From positions 744,001-808,000 of the forward strand of contig JADJUS010000022.1 of assembly GCA_016716905.1 (NCBI GenBank): a DNA stretch of 64,000 bases. The letters are read 5' to 3'. The position numbers and the translations under genes were made by a program. This stretch comes from Acidobacteriota bacterium (GTDB lineage: Bacteria > Acidobacteriota > Vicinamibacteria > Vicinamibacterales > SCN-69-37). Below the pieces are notes generated by a model. It was not told the DNA's origin, did no database searches, and was given only the letters and a program-made list of their open reading frames with translations. Positions 47,078-54,872 of the stretch are shown piece by piece; the first letter of the stretch is position 1; each line of letters opens with the position of its first letter.

Positions 47078-47754
47078 GCGCGACTCTCCCGTGTCACACC
47101 CTTGCGGGGACACAACGCCGACACCACACACGCGCGGCACCGTGGATACACCGGCTTGCACACATTCTGGCCCCACGTGACCAGATACAAATTTACATCG
47201 GGCCACCACTTGCGCGGCACCACCCGATACAACGCCTGCTCGGTCTGATCGGGCGTGCGCGTCTTCACCCAGCCCAGGCGATTCGAGATGCGATGGACGT
47301 GGGTATCCACGCAAATGTTGTCCTGGCTCGCATGCGACAGAATCAGCACGAGATTCGCGGTCTTCCGGCCCACACCGGCCAGCGTCAGCAACTCTTCCAT
47401 GGTGCGCGGCACCACACCGCCGAAGTCATCCAGGATCTGCCGGCACGCCTGCTTCACATGACGCGCCTTGGTCCGATAAAAACTGACGGGATAAATCAGC
47501 CGCTCGATTCGCGCCACCGTCAGCACCGCCATCGTCTTTGGCGTGTGCGCCACCTTGAAGAGCCTGGCCGACGCCCCGGCGGTCACAGCGTCCTTCGTCT
47601 GCGCCGAAAGCAATGTGGCGATGAGCACCCGAAACGGATCGTCGTGCGTCTCTTCAGCGATCTTCTCAACGGCCGGTTCCTCCATCGACCGGATCGCTTT
47701 GCCGATAGCCTTGAGCACCGGTACAACGTTCGAACGTGTCAACCCCGTCTCCAC
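47074..47754 (-). CDS. nth: endonuclease III
   Basis: 226 residues from a GTG at 47754; a start at 47685 (MEEPAVEKIAEE) is an alternative. DNA glycosylase/AP lyase of base-excision repair. The helix-hairpin-helix is LAGVGRKTANLVL with catalytic Lys131, the catalytic aspartate is Asp150 in CVDTHVHRISNRL, and the 4Fe-4S ligands are Cys199, 206, 209 and 215 (C-x6-C-x2-C-x5-C). A tandem micro-repeat fills the region just upstream of the start. Confidence 0.95.
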   Translation of the reverse strand: METGLTRSNVVPVLKAIGKAIRSMEEPAVEKIAEETHDDPFRVLIATLLSAQTKDAVTAGASARLFKVAHTPKTMAVLTVARIERLIYPVSFYRTKARHVKQACRQILDDFGGVVPRTMEELLTLAGVGRKTANLVLILSHASQDNICVDTHVHRISNRLGWVKTRTPDQTEQALYRVVPRKWWPDVNLYLVTWGQNVCKPVYPRCRACVVSALCPRKGVTRESRA

Positions 47755-47811
47755 CAGTTCCCAAGTTCCTCAGTTCCCAATTTCCCCAGTTTCCCAGTTC
47801 CCCAGTTCCTA
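47753..47811. repeat. 7-8 nt tandem micro-repeat upstream of nth
   Basis: Degenerate units of CAGTTCCC (CCAGTTCCCAAGTTCCTCAG and onward) repeated about eight times. The array spans the whole gap between the small Cys-rich gene and nth. Confidence 0.85.
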
Positions 47812-48038
47812 GTGCCCATGCGACTTGCAGTAGCCACAGTGATCGCACTTCACGGCGGGCTCAATCAGGCAATCTTCCGTAACGTTGACGAGCCCGGCGC
47901 ATACGGCGCGGCTGGAGAGAAGGTCAGTGGAGCATGCCGACGGACGGCGCCACGGCCTGGCACTGGCGCAGGCGGTGCATGACCCAGATGCCGGGCCACA
48001 GCCGTGCGCACGAGGGACCGGAGTTCAGCTTCGTTCAT
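47809..48038 (-). pseudogene. small microcompartment-associated Cys-rich protein, one-base frameshift
   Basis: The ATG at 48038 overlaps the EutN stop (ATGA) and starts MNEAELRSLVRTAVARHLGH. This frame ends early (…TLRKIA). One frame over, the same DNA ends in VTEDCLIEPAVKCDHCGYCK plus SHGH and a TAG at 47809. The full span is 230 nt, one short of a whole number of codons. An N-terminal helix plus a CLIEP...CxxCGYC tail is what I recall for small proteins in Acidobacteriota-type microcompartment loci. The cysteines suggest metal binding. Either one base is missing or the gene is broken. Confidence 0.6.
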
Positions 48039-48307
48039 GCCTCTACCGTCAGAGTATCCACAATGCCGATGATCGCCGCGTCCACAGGCGCCGCCTTGCG
48101 CCGCAGGGCATCACCGGCGGCTTTGCCCTCAATCACGATCAGCACCGTCTCACCCACTCCGGCGCCCACCGAATCAATGGTCAGCACCGCCGTCCCCTTC
48201 GGCGCGCCTTCGAGCGTGAGCGGCTGCACGAACAGCAGCTTCGCGCCCTCAATCTTGTGGTGTTTTCTGGTCGCCACCAGCGTCCCGATCACGCGCCCGA
48301 TCTGCAT
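48035..48307 (-). CDS. EutN/CcmL-type pentameric microcompartment shell protein (copy 1)
   Basis: 90 residues from the ATG at 48307. Family pattern: MQIGRVIGTLVATRKHHKIE, LLFVQPLTLEGAPKGT, GAGVGETVLIVIEGKA and DAAIIGIVDTLTVEA. Such pentamers cap the vertices of the polyhedral shell. Third of three EutN-type genes in a row. Confidence 0.95.
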   Translation of the reverse strand: MQIGRVIGTLVATRKHHKIEGAKLLFVQPLTLEGAPKGTAVLTIDSVGAGVGETVLIVIEGKAAGDALRRKAAPVDAAIIGIVDTLTVEA

Positions 48308-48314
48308 GGCCGGC

Positions 48315-48581
48315 CTATTCCACGTCCCAGGAATCGACGATGCCCACGACACAGGCGTCGGCGGGCGGTTCGCCGGGAAAGAACGGAAAGGTGGCTTCAC
48401 GTCCGCGAACAAAAAACACGTGCTCGCCCACGCCGGCGCCCATGGCGTCAAGCGCGACTACCGCGCGACCCACGGGCTTGCGATCGGGCGAGATGGGTTG
48501 AAGCATGAGCAGTGTGTGTCCGCCCAGGTTCGGGTCTTTCACCGTGGCCACCACGTTGCCGATCACTCTCGCGAGCTGCAC
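48315..48581 (-). CDS. EutN/CcmL-type pentameric microcompartment shell protein (copy 2)
   Basis: 88 residues. MQLARVIGNVVATVKDPNLG, LLMLQPISPDRKPVGR, GAGVGEHVFFVRGREA and DACVVGIVDSWDVE match the family along the full length. It differs enough from copies 1 and 3 to suggest a separate vertex position or mixing of pentamers rather than simple redundancy. Confidence 0.95.
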   Translation of the reverse strand: MQLARVIGNVVATVKDPNLGGHTLLMLQPISPDRKPVGRAVVALDAMGAGVGEHVFFVRGREATFPFFPGEPPADACVVGIVDSWDVE

Positions 48582-48583
48582 GA

Positions 48584-48887
48584 CTACTTCTTTGCTGGGG
48601 GTGGGGGCGCGCTGGGCACGCCGGGCGTATCCACGTGATCGACGATGCCGATGATGGCCGCGTCGATGGGAGAGTCTTTGAACCCTTGCGCCATCCGCGC
48701 GGAGCTGCCGGAGACGATGAGTACCGTCTCGCCCACGCCGGCGTCCACGGTATCGACCGCGACCAGGTAGTTGCCGTCAGGGTTCCCAGACGCGTCGAGC
48801 GGCCGCGCCACCAGCAACTTGCTGGCCACGAGCCGCTCGTCTTTTGCGGGTCGCGACGACCGTGCCGACGACCTTGGCGAGAATCAT
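48584..48887 (-). pseudogene. EutN/CcmL-type shell protein (copy 3) with one-base insertion
   Basis: The start at 48887 reads MILAKVVGTVVATRK, the canonical N-terminus. At 48842-48845 a run of four A (coding strand) shifts the frame; without one A the next residues are DERLVASKLLVARPLDASGN, GAGVGETVLIVSGSS and DAAIIGIVDHVDTPG. The rest is intact and ends with a Pro/Lys tail. Indel in a homopolymer, base-call error, or +1 slippage at AAA-AGA (AGA is rare here) are the possible explanations. Confidence 0.85.
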
Positions 48888-48895
48888 CCCGCCGC

Positions 48896-49180
48896 CTACT
48901 TCGCCGCTTTGCCGATCGGCAGCACGTCCTCGAGGTTCGCGTGTGGACGCGGAATGACGTGCACCGACACCAGTTCACCCACACGGCGTGCCGCTGCCGC
49001 GCCGGCGTCAGTGGCGGCCTTGACCGCCGCGACGTCGCCGCGGACGATCGCCGTGACGTAACCCGCGCCGATCTTTTCCCATCCGACCAGTGTCACTTTG
49101 GCGGCCTTGACCATCGCGTCGGCCGCTTCGATCATCGCGACCAACCCCTTTGTCTCGACCATTCCGAGTGCCTCACCCAT
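48896..49180 (-). CDS. BMC-domain hexameric microcompartment shell protein
   Basis: 94 residues, one BMC domain: GEALGMVETKGLVAMIEAAD, LVGWEKIGAGYVTAIVRGDV and AAVKAATDAGAAAARRVGEL. This is the hexamer that tiles the shell facets. It is the only BMC-H gene in the window. It lies 26 bp after the aldolase gene and 9 bp before the EutN copy 3 start. Confidence 0.97.
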   Translation of the reverse strand: MGEALGMVETKGLVAMIEAADAMVKAAKVTLVGWEKIGAGYVTAIVRGDVAAVKAATDAGAAAARRVGELVSVHVIPRPHANLEDVLPIGKAAK

Positions 49181-49206
49181 GGAACCTCCATCTGCTCAAG
49201 TCGGAC

Positions 49207-50079
49207 TCACGCCATCGTGCGGGCCGTGAGGTGTCGAACGGCGCCCTCGATCAGCGTCGTCAACTCGCCGTATGTTAACTGAATCTCCCCGGTATTACCT
49301 ACGGTGACTCGCCCGCCGGCCACCGATGTGTCCAGGACGAGCTGTTCGCCGGGCGCGGACGGCGCCTGTAGGACCTGGCATCCCGGGTCGTCGCCTGGGG
49401 GCGGATCCGTGCAGACGGGCGCCGGTGAGGCGATGCCATACATGCCGCGCAGCGCCTGAAGGCGGTCCACTTCCTCGCGCGAGAGCAGGTGCTCGCGGCC
49501 GAGCAGGCGCGCCACCAGGCTGATGCGCGCGAAGTGCTCGATGGTCTCCATCTTGTAATACGCGGCAAACAGGTCTTTGCCCAGGGCCAGCGCGCCATGG
49601 TTGGCCAGCAGGAGCGCGTCGTGGGAGCGGACGTACGGCTCCACCGAGGCGGACAGTTCTGGCGTGGACGGTGTGCCGTATTCGGCGATGGGAATGCTGC
49701 CGAGCGTGGTGACGACCTCGGCCAGCACGGCGCGGTCGAGGGGAATGCCGGCGACGGCGAAGCCCGTGGCGAGCGGCGGATGGGCGTGCACCACGGCGTG
49801 GACGTCCGGCCGATGTCGATAGGCCGTCAGGTGCATCAGGATTTCGGAAGACGCCTTGCGTCCGGGTTCCCCGGCGAGCAACCGGCCGTCCATGTCGGTG
49901 ACCACCATCATCTCGGGGGTCATGAACCCCTTCGACACGCTGGTGGGCGTCATGAGCAAGCGGCCGCCAGGCAGGCGGACGCTGATATTGCCGTCGTTGG
50001 AGGCGACGAAGCCGCGCGTCCACAACCTGCGGCCGACCTCTACGATGTCCAGACGCAGCTGATCTTCGTGCGTGGCCAT
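49207..50079 (-). CDS. class II aldolase, fuculose/rhamnulose-phosphate aldolase-like
   Basis: 290 residues. Class II aldolase fold: SNDGNISVRLPGG, the catalytic Glu in KASSEILMHL, zinc ligands HAVVHAHPPLATGFA and the distal His in METIEHFARI. Such enzymes split a deoxysugar phosphate into DHAP and lactaldehyde. A C-terminal extension of about 70 residues ends in an amphipathic helix (LTYGELTTLIEGAVRHLTA), which fits an encapsulation peptide directing it into the shell (inference). Confidence 0.9.
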   Translation of the reverse strand: MATHEDQLRLDIVEVGRRLWTRGFVASNDGNISVRLPGGRLLMTPTSVSKGFMTPEMMVVTDMDGRLLAGEPGRKASSEILMHLTAYRHRPDVHAVVHAHPPLATGFAVAGIPLDRAVLAEVVTTLGSIPIAEYGTPSTPELSASVEPYVRSHDALLLANHGALALGKDLFAAYYKMETIEHFARISLVARLLGREHLLSREEVDRLQALRGMYGIASPAPVCTDPPPGDDPGCQVLQAPSAPGEQLVLDTSVAGGRVTVGNTGEIQLTYGELTTLIEGAVRHLTARTMA

Positions 50080-50087
50080 GGTGCGCG

Positions 50088-50375
50088 TCAGCCCGCTTTG
50101 CGAGTCGACCAGGCGTTGCGGCAGTTTTCAGAACAGAAGTAGATCGCTGAATCGCCCGATCCTTCACGAAGGGCTCGACCAACGGGCACGTAGGTGCCGC
50201 AGTTGGGATCACGCACCAGATGTCCGCCTTCGCGCGTGGCCGGCGTGGTGGATCGCCGCGATTGTCCGGATGCGGGTGATGAATACCCCCGGACGATGCC
50301 GGCGAAGAACCGCATGACCAGCCGGACAAGGATGAGGATCGCAATGATCCGGATGATCCAGCCGATCAGGGCCAT
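50088..50375 (-). CDS. small membrane-anchored protein with Cys cluster
   Basis: 95 residues. An N-terminal membrane helix (LIGWIIRIIAILILVRLVMR) is followed by a Ser/Thr-rich linker and a domain with DPNCGTYVPVGRAL and IYFCSENCRNAWSTRKAG. The C...CxxxC arrangement resembles YHS/PP0621-type zinc or heavy-metal-binding domains. It lies 8 bp before the aldolase gene and directly after the TPR gene. Function unknown. Confidence 0.75.
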   Translation of the reverse strand: MALIGWIIRIIAILILVRLVMRFFAGIVRGYSSPASGQSRRSTTPATREGGHLVRDPNCGTYVPVGRALREGSGDSAIYFCSENCRNAWSTRKAG

Positions 50376-51014
50376 CTACAGGCCTGCGCCGCCTCGTCCT
50401 GCTGGCGCGGCCGGCGCGCCCGGCGTCACGGGGTGCGCGCCACTCACGGCGGCGAGCGCTTCCTTCGCGCGCGCGGCTTCCGGGCTGTTCGGGGCAATCG
50501 ACACCAGGTGCTCCCACGACTTCGTGGCGCCTTCAAGATCCTGTTTGCCGAAGGCGCGCACGATGCCCTGGTTGAGCAACGTCTTGGTGTGCGCGGGGTC
50601 CACCGACAGCGAGTGATCAAATTGCGCGAGGGCCCGATCGATCTGATTCGATGAGTAGTAGCTCACCCCCAGGTCGGTGCTGGCATCCACGTTCTTCGGG
50701 TCGATCTTGAGCGCGGCCTCGTACCAGGAGATGGCCATGTCGAAACGCTCGGCATCAAAGTAGAGGTTGCCGAGGTCCACACGGATCGCGGCGTTGGCCG
50801 GCGCGGCATTGGCCTGCCGTTCAAGGTCGGCGGCGCGCTGCACATCCAGGGTCGGCGGCGGCGTGGCCGGCATCTGTGCGGCGGGCGCGCCATTGGCGGC
50901 TGCCACTGCGGCGGCGGGCGCGGGGCCGGCACCCTGCTGTGTGCCAATAATCCACCCCACGAGGAGGCCGAACATCGTGCCCGAAATTGCAAAAACCAGA
51001 GACTCGCGGTTCAT
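50376..51014 (-). CDS. membrane-anchored TPR protein
   Basis: 212 residues. N-terminal signal anchor (LVFAISGTMFGLLVGWIIG), an Ala/Pro-rich linker, and three TPR units: IRVDLGNLYFDAERFDMAIS, ASTDLGVSYYSSNQIDRALA and the shorter LLNQGIVRAFGKQDLEGATK. The C-terminus is Pro/Ala/Gly-rich. Probably periplasmic and protein-binding. Stop and next start are adjacent. Confidence 0.88.
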   Translation of the reverse strand: MNRESLVFAISGTMFGLLVGWIIGTQQGAGPAPAAAVAAANGAPAAQMPATPPPTLDVQRAADLERQANAAPANAAIRVDLGNLYFDAERFDMAISWYEAALKIDPKNVDASTDLGVSYYSSNQIDRALAQFDHSLSVDPAHTKTLLNQGIVRAFGKQDLEGATKSWEHLVSIAPNSPEAARAKEALAAVSGAHPVTPGAPAAPAGRGGAGL

Positions 51015-51044
51015 TTGATCACCTGTCCGATTTTAACGGGTTTC

Positions 51045-51270
51045 CACCATGAAGCTCCATGAAGATCCATGAAGAAATACGTGTGGTTGTCAGAAGGCGC
51101 GGGGTTGGGTGCCCGGCTCCGCCGGGCTGCGCGAAGGGAGAAGCGTCACGAATGAACGCACCGGTCGTTTCCTGCGGTGTGTTCATTTGTGACGCTTCTC
51201 CCTTCGTGCATGCCGCCAAAGGCGGCACCCAACCCTGCGCACTTCATGGATCTTCATGTCCTCCATGGTG
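51045..51270. repeat. 226-bp long imperfect inverted repeat element
   Basis: Nested arms pair across the whole gap: CACCATG (51045) with CATGGTG (51264); 51058-51074 with 51242-51258, 17 of 17 bases; GTTGGGTGCC (from 51104) with GGCACCCAAC; and 51133-51149 with 51189-51205, 17 of 17. Each arm holds its own small hairpin (GCCCGGC-TCC-GCCGGGC and GCCGCC-AAA-GGCGGC). It fills the gap between pdxJ and the TPR gene. Reading frames cross it on both strands but look like translated palindrome. Confidence 0.85.
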
Positions 51271-51284
51271 ATCCTTCTTGAAAT

Positions 51285-52025
51285 CTACCTGTCGCTAACG
51301 GCGGCCAGGTAGTCGCGCACGGCGCGGTCGAGGCCGACGTACAACGCGTGTGCGATGAGGGCGTGGCCGATTGACACTTCGTCGAGGTGCGGAAGTTCGC
51401 GGAACAACACGAGATTGGCCAGGTCGAGGTCGTGGCCCGCGTTCACCCCAAGGCCGAGTGTGTGCGCCAGCGTAGACGCGGCGGCATACGTTTCAAAACT
51501 CGACTGGCCGTCGGCGCGGCTGCGCGCGAACGCCTTCGCAAAAGGCTCGGTGTACAGCTCCACGCGATCGGCCCCGAGCCGCTTGGCCCAACGAATCGGC
51601 GCTTCTTCGGGGTCCACAAACACGCTCACGCGAATGCCTTCGGCGTGCAGCCGCGCGATGACCGCCAGCAGGCGCTCGGGCGACGTGGACGCCGACCACC
51701 CGGCCTGGCTCGTGACTTCACCCGGCACCACCGGTACCAACGTGCACTGCTGCGGGCGCGCGGCCACCACCAGATCCACGAAGTCCGCCGTGGGGTCACC
51801 CTCGATGTTGAACTCCACTTCGGGGGCCGTCTCGCGCAGGTGCGCCGCCACCTGCATCACGTCACGGCGCGTGATGTGGCGTTCATCGGCGCGCGGATGC
51901 ACCGTGATGCCTGGCGCGCCGGCCTTCACGCAGGCGGCCACCGCCTCGCAGACATTCGGCACGTCGCCGCCACGCGCGTTGCGCAGCGTCGCTACCTTGT
52001 TCACATTGACGCTTAAACGTGTCAT
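51285..52025 (-). CDS. pdxJ: pyridoxine 5'-phosphate synthase
   Basis: 246 residues. Condenses 3-amino-2-oxopropyl phosphate with deoxyxylulose 5-phosphate. Family motifs: LSVNVNKVATLRNARGG, GITVHPRADERHI with the catalytic His, FNIEGDP, VPVVPGEVTSQAGW, and LGLGVNAGHDL near the end. The start overlaps the glmM stop (ATGA). Last gene of the housekeeping operon. Confidence 0.97.
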   Translation of the reverse strand: MTRLSVNVNKVATLRNARGGDVPNVCEAVAACVKAGAPGITVHPRADERHITRRDVMQVAAHLRETAPEVEFNIEGDPTADFVDLVVAARPQQCTLVPVVPGEVTSQAGWSASTSPERLLAVIARLHAEGIRVSVFVDPEEAPIRWAKRLGADRVELYTEPFAKAFARSRADGQSSFETYAAASTLAHTLGLGVNAGHDLDLANLVLFRELPHLDEVSIGHALIAHALYVGLDRAVRDYLAAVSDR

Positions 52026-53362
52026 GCCAGCGTGGTCCTCACCGCATCGGCGATCTCTTCGGCCATCGCCTGAACCGAGGCCTGATCCTGGCCTTCAATC
52101 ATGATGCGCAGCAAAGGCTCCGTCCCTGAATACCGCACCAGCAGACGGCCAGAGTCCCCCAGTGCCGCGCGCACGCGCGCCATGGCGTCAGCCACCGCGG
52201 GCACCGACTCCAGGTCCACGCGCTCGCGCACGCGGACGTTCATCAGCGTCTGGGGACACAACACCAGCTCGGCCGCCAGATCCGACAGTTCACGACCGGT
52301 CTCCACCATCACGCGCATGATGGCAAGCGCGGTCGCCATGCCGTCACCGGTAAACAGATGCTCGGCCAGAATGACGTGGCCCGACTGCTCGCCGCCCACC
52401 ACGTACCCGCCGCGGAGCATTTCCTCCATCACGTACTTGTCGCCCACAGGCGTTCTCAGCATGGTGATGCCCCGGGTCCGCAACGCGATCTCGAGGCCGA
52501 GATTGCTCATCACCGTGGCCACCACGGTGTTCGCCGTCAGGCGGCCTTGCCGCTGATAGTGCGCGCCCAGGATCAAGAGCAGCGCGTCGCCGTCAACAAT
52601 GTGGCCGCGATGGTCCACGAGAATCGCGCGGTCGCCGTCTCCATCAAACGCCACACCAAGGCGGCACCCGTGCGCCACCACCTCGGCGGCCAATCGCGCT
52701 GGATGCGTGGACCCACACGCCAGATTGATGTTGCAGCCGTCAGGGGCGTCACCCACCGTCACCAGCACGCATCCAAGCGACTCGAACAATCGCTTTGCCG
52801 TGGTGGTGGTGGCGCCGTTGGCGCAATCGATCGCCATGCGCATGCCGCGCAGTCCGTCACCTGCCGGTGCCAGCTCAGCGGTGTGTGCCAGATACGGCGC
52901 GATCAGATCCGCAGCCTCGATGCGGGCCTCACCCGACGCGGGGACAGTCCACGACGTATCGGCCACAATGGCCTCGATCGCCCGTTCCACGTCCTCGCCG
53001 AATTTTTCGCCCCGGCCCGAAAACACCTTGATGCCGTTGTCCTGAAACGGATTGTGCGAGGCCGAAATCACCACGCCCAGGTCCACGTCGCCTGTCCGCG
53101 CGAGGTACGCCACGCCCGGCGTCGGAATCACTCCCGCGGACAAAACGGCGGCGCCCTGCGACACCGCGCCCCGCGCCAGCTCCCGCTCGATCCACTCGCC
53201 TGATTCGCGGGTATCGCGACCGACCAACAGGCGGGCCGGCCGGTCGAGACCAAGCGACCGCACCACCGCGCCACCAATACGTGCCACGGTGGGCGGATCG
53301 AGCGGCCACACCCCGGCGACGCCACGAATGCCATCGGTACCAAACAGCCGGCGCACTGACAC
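52022..53362 (-). CDS. glmM: phosphoglucosamine mutase
   Basis: 446 residues from a GTG at 53362 that overlaps the ybbR stop by one base. Converts glucosamine 6-phosphate to the 1-phosphate for peptidoglycan. The phosphoserine loop is VVISASHNPFQDNGIK (Ser102); the metal loop is FDGDGDRAIL; the C-terminal RYSGTEPLLRIMIEG binds phosphate. Adjacent cdaA and ybbR form the conserved cdaA-cdaR-glmM arrangement, in which GlmM and CdaR modulate the diadenylate cyclase. Confidence 0.97.
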   Translation of the reverse strand: MSVRRLFGTDGIRGVAGVWPLDPPTVARIGGAVVRSLGLDRPARLLVGRDTRESGEWIERELARGAVSQGAAVLSAGVIPTPGVAYLARTGDVDLGVVISASHNPFQDNGIKVFSGRGEKFGEDVERAIEAIVADTSWTVPASGEARIEAADLIAPYLAHTAELAPAGDGLRGMRMAIDCANGATTTTAKRLFESLGCVLVTVGDAPDGCNINLACGSTHPARLAAEVVAHGCRLGVAFDGDGDRAILVDHRGHIVDGDALLLILGAHYQRQGRLTANTVVATVMSNLGLEIALRTRGITMLRTPVGDKYVMEEMLRGGYVVGGEQSGHVILAEHLFTGDGMATALAIMRVMVETGRELSDLAAELVLCPQTLMNVRVRERVDLESVPAVADAMARVRAALGDSGRLLVRYSGTEPLLRIMIEGQDQASVQAMAEEIADAVRTTLA

Positions 53363-54012
53363 TACGGTCTCTTCTTTCGAATCTCGACGGTGACCCGAGC
53401 GGTGCGCGGATCGCGCAGGCGCAGCGCCGAGTTCACCACGCCAATGCTCACCGTCCGCGACACACTCGCGCTGGCGCCATCAACCATCACGGTCTCGGTG
53501 ATCGCATTGCGCAGCACTTTCAACTGGCTCTCAGGTCCGACCACATCGACATGGGTGGGCTCAACCGTAACCTTGCCCACCTCATACCCATTCGCGGGAT
53601 CACCTTCCACGATGGCCTCTACCGGAACCCCGCGTGTCCCTGTGGTCTCAAGCGTCAACATGACGGTGGAAGGAAACACCTGCGTCACTTCCACGCCAAA
53701 CGGCGTTGCCACCTGGTCGGTCCGCAAGTGGAACAGGCGTGATCCCGGTCGTCCATCCGCCAGATCGATATACACCGTCACGTCTGCCTGATCGCCGGTG
53801 AGCTGGCCGGCGCGTCCTCGAAGGTGCACCTCAACCGAATCCGGGGCATCCGGCAGGATTTCGAGTGTGTCAGGCACATTGCGAAACAACAGGGGCACGC
53901 GCACACTGCGCTCCACCAGGTGCTCGCTCCCGACAGTGAGCCACAACAACGTGCCCAGGCCAACCGCCACGAACTTCAGACCAAGGTTGCGGAACGGATG
54001 CCACGCCATCAC
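53362..54012 (-). CDS. YbbR/CdaR-like protein
   Basis: 216 residues. One N-terminal membrane helix (NLGLKFVAVGLGTLLWLTVG) is followed by two YbbR-type beta domains (VPLLFRNVPDTLEILPDAPD; VEAIVEGDPANGYEVGKVTV). Extracytoplasmic regulator of the diadenylate cyclase in the known cdaA operons. Coupled to both neighbours by 4-nt and 1-nt overlaps. Confidence 0.9.
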   Translation of the reverse strand: MMAWHPFRNLGLKFVAVGLGTLLWLTVGSEHLVERSVRVPLLFRNVPDTLEILPDAPDSVEVHLRGRAGQLTGDQADVTVYIDLADGRPGSRLFHLRTDQVATPFGVEVTQVFPSTVMLTLETTGTRGVPVEAIVEGDPANGYEVGKVTVEPTHVDVVGPESQLKVLRNAITETVMVDGASASVSRTVSIGVVNSALRLRDPRTARVTVEIRKKRP

Positions 54013-54839
54013 GCCACCGGCCCTTTCCCCATCGCCTCTGCCATGCCCGATCCAAGCCGGTTGCCTCGTCTATGCAGCACCAGTTCGTTGAGACGGATGC
54101 GCAAGCGCTCGGGCGTCAACGCCCGCTCGATCTGGCCGTCGTAGGCAAGCGAAATTTCGCCGCGTTCCTCCGAGATCACGACGGCGATCGCGTCTGATTC
54201 TTCGGTCACTCCGATAGCCGCGCGATGCCGCGTTCCAAGATCGCGGTCGAACTTCGAGCTGACCGTGAGCGGCAGAAAACACGCGGCCGCGGCCACGCGA
54301 TCTTCCGTGATGATGAGCGCGCCATCGTGCATCGGCGCGCCCGGCTGGAACACCGTGGTGATCAGGTCGTAGCTGACGGCCGCATCCAGCGGAATCCCGC
54401 TCTCCACATAGTTGCGCAAGCCAATCTCACGCTCGAGCACAATCAGAGCGCCGGTTTTGTGCTGCGCCAGCAGGCCCGCCGCCGTCATCACTTCCTCAAT
54501 CGTCTCGTCCGCCTGTTTTGATCCCGCGAAGTACCGGAAAAACGGCGATCGCCCCAGGTGCGACAACGCACGCCGAATGTCTGACTGGAACAACACAATG
54601 GCCGCAAAGCCGGCATACACAAAGACGTTGCGGATGAGCCAGTTCACGGTCTGCAGCGGGAACCGCCGCGAGACATAAAACAGAATCAGGACAAACGCCG
54701 ATCCCAACGCCATCTGCGCGGCTCGCGTACCGCGAATGAGCTTCAGGCTCTCGTAGATCAGGATCGAGACAACCAGGATGTCCACGACATCCCACCAGTT
54801 CACCGTGGGCCGCTGCAGGAGGGCAAGAAGCTGGTCCAT
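54009..54839 (-). CDS. cdaA: membrane diadenylate cyclase
   Basis: 276 residues. Makes the second messenger c-di-AMP from two ATP. Three N-terminal membrane segments (about 18-34, 42-57, 68-85) precede the DAC domain with the catalytic DGA (172-174, PMHDGALII) and RHR (204-206, LGTRHRAAIG). Its neighbours are ybbR and glmM, as expected. It starts 33 bp after folP. Confidence 0.96.
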   Translation of the reverse strand: MDQLLALLQRPTVNWWDVVDILVVSILIYESLKLIRGTRAAQMALGSAFVLILFYVSRRFPLQTVNWLIRNVFVYAGFAAIVLFQSDIRRALSHLGRSPFFRYFAGSKQADETIEEVMTAAGLLAQHKTGALIVLEREIGLRNYVESGIPLDAAVSYDLITTVFQPGAPMHDGALIITEDRVAAAACFLPLTVSSKFDRDLGTRHRAAIGVTEESDAIAVVISEERGEISLAYDGQIERALTPERLRIRLNELVLHRRGNRLGSGMAEAMGKGPVA

Positions 54840-54872
54840 GGGCTGGTTCAGAGAGTATCAGACGCGGCGAGG

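Noticed and set aside
51019..51271. Overlapping small open frames on both strands (about 70 codons)
   Set aside because: They are translations of a long inverted repeat; both strands give similar peptides because of symmetry, with no start context.
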